Shown here piece by piece: positions 7,254-11,444 of a stretch of 11,444 bases of DNA (the first letter of the stretch is position 1; each line of letters begins with the position of its first letter). Source of the DNA: Thermodesulfobacteriota bacterium (GTDB lineage: Bacteria; Desulfobacterota; DSM-4660; Desulfatiglandales; Desulfatiglandaceae); assembly GCA_028278625.1 (NCBI GenBank), contig JANQDY010000260.1:1-11444 (forward strand), in the 5' to 3' direction. The notes under the pieces were generated by a model. The model saw nothing but the letters and a program-made list of their open reading frames with translations, was not told the origin of the DNA and ran no database searches. Both the position numbers and the translations under genes were made by a program.

Positions 7254-8402
7254 CTATAGCGCCATCTCCACAAGCTCGGAAACATCCATGATTTCGAGAT
7301 CCAACTCCCTAAGAGAGGTGGCAACGCTGTCCTTGAAATTAAGCATGCAGTAAGGGCACGCGGTTGCCAGAATGTCGGCCCCATCTTCAGCGGCCTGGGC
7401 CACCAGGATATCTGAAAACCGTTCCCTTTTAACGGTTTCCATCCAGATACGGCCACCGCCACCGCCGCAGCAGAGGCTGTTTTCCCCGGCATTTCGCTCG
7501 TCCGCCAATTCCATTCCGGGAATGCTTGAAAGGACTCTTCGCGGTTCATCGTAGATGCGGTTGTGTCTTCCCAGATAACAGGGGTCATGATAGACCACCT
7601 TTTTGGGGACCTCCCTCTGAAGCACGATTTTCCCTTCATTGATGAGCCGGTCCAGCACCTGGGTAACGTGCTGGACCTCAAAGTGCCCTCCCATTTGGGG
7701 ATAATCCTCCCTAAAGACCGTGTAGCAGTGGGGAGAGGTAACAATAATTTCATTCACACCGTTTTTTGAGAAGGCCTCGATATTACCTTTGGCAAGGGAC
7801 GCGTAAACGTCCCGGTTCCCCGCCTTTTTGACGCTTTCACCGCAGCAGCTCTCAAGGGGTCCCAGGGTCCCGAAACGAACCCCTCCCCTTTCAAGAATCC
7901 GTCCGGTGGCTCTTGCCACATTCCCGAGACGCGTGTCATAGGCAGGGGTGCAGCAGGAAAAGTAGAGGGCCTCATGGCCCTGGTTGAAGGCCTCAATCTT
8001 TACTTCCTTCATCCAAAGGGAGCGGTTCTTCCGGTCCCCCCCCCACGGATTTCCCTCGCCGGTCAGACTCCCCATGGCGCTTCGAAGGCTGGCCGGCGCC
8101 ATGCGGTATTCGAAATCCAGCAGGATCTTGCGCACCGCGCCCAGAACATCCGTGATGGCCACCCCCCGGGGACAGCGTTCCACACACTGGTTGCAGGTGG
8201 TGCACATCCACCACCCCTCGTTTTCCAGATCCACCAATCCGTAGCGGGATTCACAGATCATGCGGTGGGGGAGGAACGTTCGGACCATGTTCCAGGGACA
8301 GCTTGCCGTGCAGAGACCGCATTGAAAGCAAAGTTTGAACGCATCTCCCCCTGCTTCCAGGATCAAGTCCACGGCTTCTTCCAACGGTTCAACGGTTTCC
8401 AA
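7254..8402 (-). CDS. HdrD-like iron-sulfur protein: two [4Fe-4S] ferredoxin motifs plus two CCG domains
   Basis: I place the start at TTG 8402, which has CGGGAG 6 nt upstream and gives 382 residues. In-frame codons extend to 8477, overlapping the SDR gene, but lack a ribosome site. Two ferredoxin motifs come first: C25-C28-C31-C35 (CFQCGLCTASCPW) and C67-C70-C73-C77. CCG domain 1 has CC at 150-151, CCG at 186 and SPHC226. CCG domain 2 has DPC275, CCGGGGG at 311 and CPYC at 349-352. The CCG domains are expected to hold non-cubane Fe-S clusters as in HdrB/HdrD. Without the membrane segments of FadF-type relatives, it should be a soluble HdrBC-equivalent partner for the HdrA-like protein 14 nt downstream. 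BamD of class II benzoyl-CoA reductase has this architecture. A run of nine G at 8036-8044 lies in the coding region. Confidence 0.86.
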   Translation of the reverse strand: METVEPLEEAVDLILEAGGDAFKLCFQCGLCTASCPWNMVRTFLPHRMICESRYGLVDLENEGWWMCTTCNQCVERCPRGVAITDVLGAVRKILLDFEYRMAPASLRSAMGSLTGEGNPWGGDRKNRSLWMKEVKIEAFNQGHEALYFSCCTPAYDTRLGNVARATGRILERGGVRFGTLGPLESCCGESVKKAGNRDVYASLAKGNIEAFSKNGVNEIIVTSPHCYTVFREDYPQMGGHFEVQHVTQVLDRLINEGKIVLQREVPKKVVYHDPCYLGRHNRIYDEPRRVLSSIPGMELADERNAGENSLCCGGGGGRIWMETVKRERFSDILVAQAAEDGADILATACPYCMLNFKDSVATSLRELDLEIMDVSELVEMAL

Positions 8403-8425
8403 GGATGACTCCCGTTCATTCAGCC

Positions 8426-8449
8426 TGATAACTGACAACTGCCAACGCC
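8426..8449. repeat. Short period-7 array in the SDR to HdrD-like gap
   Basis: The plus strand reads TGATAAC, TGACAAC, TGCCAAC without interruption, followed by a partial GCC. This gives three heptamers of consensus TGNYAAC. It directly follows the SDR stop codon (8451-8449) and precedes the CGGGAG Shine-Dalgarno site of the next gene. The HdrD-like frame stays open through it, but the encoded residues do not resemble the family N-terminus, so I treat it as intergenic. Confidence 0.55.
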
Positions 8450-9213
8450 TAATGCATATACCGCCCACCATCCACAACCACGGTCTGGCCGGTCATGAAA
8501 TCGCTTTCCGAAGAGGCCAGAAAGAGGGCCGCACCGGTGATATCTTCAGGGGTTCCCAGACGTTTGAGCGGCGTTTTCGTGGTATCGTACTTCGTCACAT
8601 CCGCCAGGGAACGGCTTGCTTCCGTATCGGTGAAGCCGGGTGCAACGGCATTGATGCAGATGTTGTGAGGGCCCAGTTCAACGGCCAGGGCCCGGGTCAA
8701 AGCCAGAATCCCGCCCTTTGACGCCACATAGTGCACAAAGCCGTGAGAGCCGGTAAAGGCCGTTTCGGAACAGAGGTTGACGATTTTCCCGTAAGCCCGT
8801 TGTTTCATGAACGGAAAGACGGCCCTTGTGGCCAGAAACGCCCCTTTAACATTCACGTCCATGACCCGGTCCCATTCCCTGAGATCGATTTCATGAAAAG
8901 GTTTCCGCACCAGTCCGTCATAAAGGGCCGCGTTGTTGATGAGGATATCGATTCTTCCATAGGCATCAACGGTTTTCCGGGCCATTGACACGCATTCCTG
9001 CTCACTTGTGACATCCCCTTTAAAAAACCGCGCCTCCCCGCCCAAATCCTCGATCAACCGAACCGTCTCCTTCATGTCTTCCAGGTCTCTGTCGGAAAAC
9101 ACGATGTTCATGACCATGATGCTTGCGCCCTCTTGCGCCAGGTGCAGGGCAAACGCCCTGCCCAGGCCCCGGGCGCCGCCGGTGACGATGGCCACCCTGT
9201 CTTTCAAACGCAT
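8449..9213 (-). CDS. Short-chain dehydrogenase/reductase (classical SDR)
   Basis: The 254-residue protein has all marks of a classical SDR. The cofactor loop is TGGARGLG at 11-18, with a D67-V68 after beta-3, NNAA at 93-96, and the catalytic tetrad N121, S149, Y162 and K166 (YVASK). The tail VVVDGGRYMH is the usual family end. It interconverts an alcohol and a ketone using NAD(P)H. There is no arginine after beta-2, but the sequence does not settle NAD versus NADP. Many members of this type act on cyclic hydroxyacyl-CoA or 3-oxoacyl intermediates. The start is firm: AAGGAG lies 6 nt before the ATG. It sits between a FAD oxidoreductase and Hdr-type proteins, fitting oxidation of a hydroxylated ring intermediate, which is inference from context only. 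Confidence 0.92.
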   Translation of the reverse strand: MRLKDRVAIVTGGARGLGRAFALHLAQEGASIMVMNIVFSDRDLEDMKETVRLIEDLGGEARFFKGDVTSEQECVSMARKTVDAYGRIDILINNAALYDGLVRKPFHEIDLREWDRVMDVNVKGAFLATRAVFPFMKQRAYGKIVNLCSETAFTGSHGFVHYVASKGGILALTRALAVELGPHNICINAVAPGFTDTEASRSLADVTKYDTTKTPLKRLGTPEDITGAALFLASSESDFMTGQTVVVDGGRYMH

Positions 9214-9225
9214 GTCTTGCTCCTT

Positions 9226-9279
9226 GGTGCTGAGTTCTGGGTTCTAGGTTCTCGGCAAGCGCCCAGTGCCCAGCACCCA
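9226..9279. repeat. Two opposed period-7 repeat arrays forming an imperfect hairpin
   Basis: On the plus strand 9226-9253 holds four consecutive heptamers of consensus GGTTCTN (the first two are GGTGCTG and AGTTCTG). After a 5-nt spacer (GGCAA) 9259-9279 holds three heptamers of consensus GNRCCCA, which read TGGGYNC on the other strand. The two arrays face each other: the outer 16 nt of one arm match the reverse complement of the other at 13 of 16 positions. The block fills most of the 71-nt gap between the FAD oxidoreductase stop and the SDR Shine-Dalgarno site, and no coding frame crosses it. Confidence 0.7.
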
Positions 9280-9284
9280 ATGCA

Positions 9285-10928
9285 TCAATACTCCGGCTTC
9301 CTCAGTCCGTAGTCATCTGCAATCACCTGATAACAGTTGTAGCTTGAGCCCCGGCCGATGGCGGGACCGCCCGCCACGCCCGAGGAACACATATAGAGGC
9401 CGTCAACAAAGGTCTTGAGCCCACCCGGAAGCCCTCTGAAACGCCCGCTTTGGCTGCCGCCGCAGTTTCCCTCGGACCAGCCCCCTTCACGCATGTCCAG
9501 GTGGGTGTCCTGAATATCGATGGGCGTTGCCACCCGCTCGCCGATGAGGTTGTCCTTGGTCATGTTGGGGGCATACTGCTGCCACTGTTCCATCATGGCG
9601 TCAATGAATTCGTCGTGGAGCTGCCGCCATTCTTTTCTGGAGAAAAGGCGGGCCGGCGCCGTAAACTCTTCCACGTGGATACTGTGTTTTCCTTCCGGTG
9701 CCCGGGTGGGATCCCAGATGCTGTCCGGTGCCGACAGCAGGTGAAACTTGGAGGGCATCCCCAGGAGAAAGATCTCATGCATGTACTTGTCTTCGGTATA
9801 TCCCAAATCCTTTGGCAGATAGTAGGTCCTGGGGGTTGCATTGATATCGGGATTATCCTTTGCCGCCATGTACTGGGGCAGTTCATGAACGCCAATGGGA
9901 CCCCAGAAGAGCTGAGCACGGTCAAAAAAATAGGTATCCACCTTTCTCTTCTGGTGGGTGGTCAAATGGTCTTCGCCGATCATGCGCAAAAACAGCTGGG
10001 GCGTGGCGTTGTCCGAGACCACCATCTGTTTGGCCTCAATCTCCGTGCCATCCAGCAGCTTGATCCCTTTGGCCTTGTTGTTATCAATTAAGACCTTGTC
10101 CACTTCAGAGTTGATGAAATACTCAACCCCCAGTTTCTTGCCGGCGGAAACCAGCGAATCGGTAATGGACTGGGTACCCCCCTTGGCAATGGCGGCTGTT
10201 TCCCAGCCCAGGACCAGATGAAGGGTGGCAAAGGCATACATGATGCCGGGCACATCATCGGGGTAGATGCCGCAGGAGGTCAGGAAACCTCTCATGGTAA
10301 GAATCCTGAGTTCGGGGCTTTCAAAGACGAAATGTGCCCATTCCTTAGCGGTCATGAAATGCATGGAAGGATCAAAACCGGTCTTGGGATCCATGGCCAA
10401 CTTTTCCAGCGCATCAGGCACACCATATGGGGTGGGAACCGAATAGCGATAATCGTGAAACGCCGGTCGGATGTAATCGTTGTATTTTTCCGTCCAGTAA
10501 AGATAGGCCTCCGCGTCGGCTTTGGAGAATCGGGCGATCTGATCGTAGGTTTTCTGCACATTCTCGTCGCTGTACTCGGTCTTGCCGGTCTGAGGATCCA
10601 CCACCTTGTAGCCGGCGTAAGCCACGTAGGAGGTGCCGTCGTCAAAGACGGCCGCTTCGTTGGTATCGGGGAACACATATTCCAGCCCTTCATCCCGCAG
10701 GTTAAATTCCTTGTAGGCCGGATGGCCGTAGTAGCGCGTGAAGTGGGCACAGAAATTGCCCCGAAAACCCGGCGCCGGTGAGTCATCATAGGAAACCGCA
10801 CCGCCGCCCAGATGGTCGAGCCGTTCAAAAACACCCACGGAAAGCCCGGCTTTTGCCAGATAAGGGGCAATGGTTGTCCCATGATGCCCGCCGCCGATCA
10901 CCACTGCATCGTAAGATTTGTCCGCCAT
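9285..10928 (-). CDS. Phytoene-desaturase-like FAD-dependent oxidoreductase (CrtI/COG1233-type)
   Basis: The 547-residue protein starts with a Rossmann dinucleotide-binding fold, DAVVIGGGHHG at 7-17, with the ribose-binding acid E35 in VFERLDHLGGG. The C-terminus has the second FAD-contacting segment GLYMCSSGVAGGPAIGRG, residues about 510-527. This is the architecture of the phytoene desaturase/amine oxidase superfamily. There is no signal peptide or membrane segment, so it should be cytoplasmic. Members desaturate or isomerise C-C bonds in hydrophobic or cyclic substrates, but the substrate here is not apparent. The HH in the glycine loop is unusual, since related proteins often have HN. The ATG is preceded by AGGAGG at 9 nt spacing. 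It is first in the intact gene row, after a broken etfB. If that etfB once served this enzyme as electron acceptor, the pairing has been lost. Family call firm, substrate unknown. Confidence 0.85.
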   Translation of the reverse strand: MADKSYDAVVIGGGHHGTTIAPYLAKAGLSVGVFERLDHLGGGAVSYDDSPAPGFRGNFCAHFTRYYGHPAYKEFNLRDEGLEYVFPDTNEAAVFDDGTSYVAYAGYKVVDPQTGKTEYSDENVQKTYDQIARFSKADAEAYLYWTEKYNDYIRPAFHDYRYSVPTPYGVPDALEKLAMDPKTGFDPSMHFMTAKEWAHFVFESPELRILTMRGFLTSCGIYPDDVPGIMYAFATLHLVLGWETAAIAKGGTQSITDSLVSAGKKLGVEYFINSEVDKVLIDNNKAKGIKLLDGTEIEAKQMVVSDNATPQLFLRMIGEDHLTTHQKRKVDTYFFDRAQLFWGPIGVHELPQYMAAKDNPDINATPRTYYLPKDLGYTEDKYMHEIFLLGMPSKFHLLSAPDSIWDPTRAPEGKHSIHVEEFTAPARLFSRKEWRQLHDEFIDAMMEQWQQYAPNMTKDNLIGERVATPIDIQDTHLDMREGGWSEGNCGGSQSGRFRGLPGGLKTFVDGLYMCSSGVAGGPAIGRGSSYNCYQVIADDYGLRKPEY

Positions 10929-11001
10929 TCTTCTTTACCTCCTATTTCCACAAATTATTGAAAATTTTTAAGTAAAACGTTGAAATCCCGTACTTGGCCA
11001 T
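10929..11001 (-). promoter_or_regulatory. AT-rich gap before the FAD oxidoreductase gene, possible promoter region
   Basis: This 73-nt gap is much richer in A and T than its surroundings, particularly 10950-10980, and ends in a strong AGGAGG Shine-Dalgarno site 9 nt before the ATG at 10928. It is the only AT-rich block upstream of the gene row. It lies just after the IS/etfB remnant, where the row needs its own promoter if the original upstream gene was destroyed. I could not fit a convincing -35/-10 pair with 16-18 nt spacing. A 19-codon frame (11001 to 10942) fills most of the gap and its stop codon touches the AGGAGG. Confidence 0.3.
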
Positions 11002-11376
11002 TTATTTGAGTCCCATAAAAACCGCTGCCAGTTTCTCCGCCTTTTCATCGGGAGACCCTTCAAAGAACCGGCAATCCCGTCCCATGTCCGGGGGAGAAGA
11101 AAGGCTCACGATCCCCATTTTGGTAAGGGATTCTACCTTTGTGCCCATTTCGTCGGCATTCCACGTGGGAATGGATCGGGCCCCCCGCATCATTTTCAGC
11201 ATTTTGGTCCTCGAAATGTATCTCAGTTCACCCACTTCGTTGCTCACGGTGATGAGGGCCGGCATTTTGGCCTTTACCTTTTCATACCCTTCGGGGATGC
11301 TTTTGTGGACCACCACACTCCCCCCTTCCACCTGTATGTGGCGGGCTAGTGTTCCGTAACCGAAATAGTTTGACAT
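11002..11376 (-). pseudogene. etfB: 5'-truncated electron transfer flavoprotein beta subunit (etfB remnant)
   Basis: The 124-codon frame encodes only the C-terminal part of an EtfB/FixA-type protein. A beta hairpin with HIQVEGG is followed by EGYEKV, then the family segment MPALITVSNEVGELRY, a basic KMLKMMRGARSIPTW stretch, and a tail with EGSPDEKAEKLA. Intact EtfB is about 250-280 residues, so roughly the first half, with most of the nucleotide-binding fold, is missing. The nominal ATG at 11376 and its next nine or so codons derive from the IS end, there is no convincing Shine-Dalgarno site, and an in-frame TGA stands at 11406-11404. EtfB-like sequence starts near codon 10, at the TA target site. 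No etfA follows. It is most likely a dead fragment left by the insertion. A translated stand-alone domain is less likely. Confidence 0.74.
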
Positions 11377-11444
11377 AAACGCTCTAGTTTGGTGAAAATC
11401 GATTCAGCCGTTGCGGTCCAAATGAAAGGTTTTGAATTCTGGTT
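11346..11444 (-). CDS. IS630-like transposase, C-terminal end (partial, runs off the window)
   Basis: An open frame enters from the right edge and encodes 32 residues before a TAG at 11348-11346. It contains KPFIWTATAES followed by a helix with ERLCQ and ends in VTEH. This resembles the C-terminal tail of IS630/Tc1-mariner DDE transposases, which typically carry a KPFxWT segment and stop right at the element end. The last nine codons lie in what looks like the terminal inverted repeat, and the stop codon uses the TA dinucleotide that IS630 elements target and duplicate. The DDE catalytic residues would lie outside the window, so activity cannot be judged. The assignment rests on a short recalled motif and has not been searched. 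Confidence 0.66.
   Translation of the reverse strand, partial: NQNSKPFIWTATAESIFTKLERLCQTISVTEH
11347..11444 (-). mobile_element. End of an IS630-like insertion sequence (TA target at 11347-11348)
   Basis: On the plus strand the sequence after TA at 11347-11348 starts GTGTTCCGTAACCGAAATAG and continues with TTTGACAT, which is the look of an IS630-type terminal inverted repeat with an inward-facing TTGACA. The transposase reading frame ends exactly at this TA, and the etfB-derived frame begins on the other side. The element body and the second inverted repeat lie beyond the right edge, so its length and the second TA copy cannot be seen. The boundary is inferred from where one coding signal stops and the other starts. 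Confidence 0.58.

Noticed and set aside
82..8402. Naming the genes bamB, bamC, bamD, bamE or ppsA
   Set aside because: Architecture fits these families, but BamF-I are missing and no alignment could be run, so orthology is not shown.
10218..10781. Plus-strand open frames opposite the FAD oxidoreductase (also 9450-10091)
   Set aside because: These are antisense shadows of a gene with clear FAD motifs, and their translations show no family features.
1..11444. CRISPR array, tRNA or rRNA genes
   Set aside because: There are no regularly spaced direct repeats of CRISPR length and no cloverleaf or rRNA-like stretch. The only tandem repeats are the 7-nt arrays.

Overview
The window is a compact bacterial locus with every recognisable gene on the minus strand, so it is transcribed from high to low coordinates. 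GC is moderate to high, Shine-Dalgarno sites are strong, and the gene set is that of a strict anaerobe: an aldehyde:ferredoxin oxidoreductase (AOR) family tungsten enzyme, a polyferredoxin, and HdrA-like and HdrD-like electron-transfer proteins. This points to an anaerobic, probably sulfate-reducing or syntrophic, member of the Desulfobacterota (former Deltaproteobacteria). The taxonomic call is inference from gene content; there is no marker gene.

Layout in transcription order. At the right edge lies the 3' end of an IS630-like transposase. Its stop codon falls on a TA dinucleotide and it abuts a 5'-truncated etfB remnant (11348 to 11002). After an AT-rich gap come a phytoene-desaturase-like FAD oxidoreductase (10928 to 9285), a short-chain dehydrogenase (9213 to 8449), a soluble HdrD-like protein with two ferredoxin clusters and two CCG domains (8402 to 7254), a 1021-residue HdrA-like fusion with two FAD modules (7239 to 4174), an AOR-family catalytic subunit (4094 to 2295), its multi-cluster ferredoxin (2277 to 1912) and, after a structured 147-nt leader, a protein carrying the phosphohistidine swivel domain of PEP synthase-type enzymes (1764 to 82).

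How they could work together. HdrD-like, HdrA-like, AOR and ferredoxin correspond in order and type to the electron-transfer and active-site half (BamD, E, C, B types) of class II benzoyl-CoA reductase, but no BamF or BamGHI counterpart is present. The module therefore looks like a self-contained, Hdr-driven tungsten reductase. The FAD oxidoreductase and the SDR suggest a cyclic or alicyclic substrate that is also oxidised at C-C and C-OH bonds. The swivel protein suggests an ATP-dependent phosphoryl-transfer step, as in phenylphosphate synthase, but its ATP-grasp partner is not in the window. The substrate cannot be read from the sequence.

Between the genes there is unexpected structure. Period-7 arrays sit at three gene boundaries (17-44, 8426-8449 and an opposed pair at 9226-9279), two of them associated with hairpins. 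There is also a 12-bp perfect palindrome and a 9-bp inverted repeat in the leader of the swivel gene, hairpins between the HdrA and AOR genes, and a run of nine G inside the HdrD-like gene.
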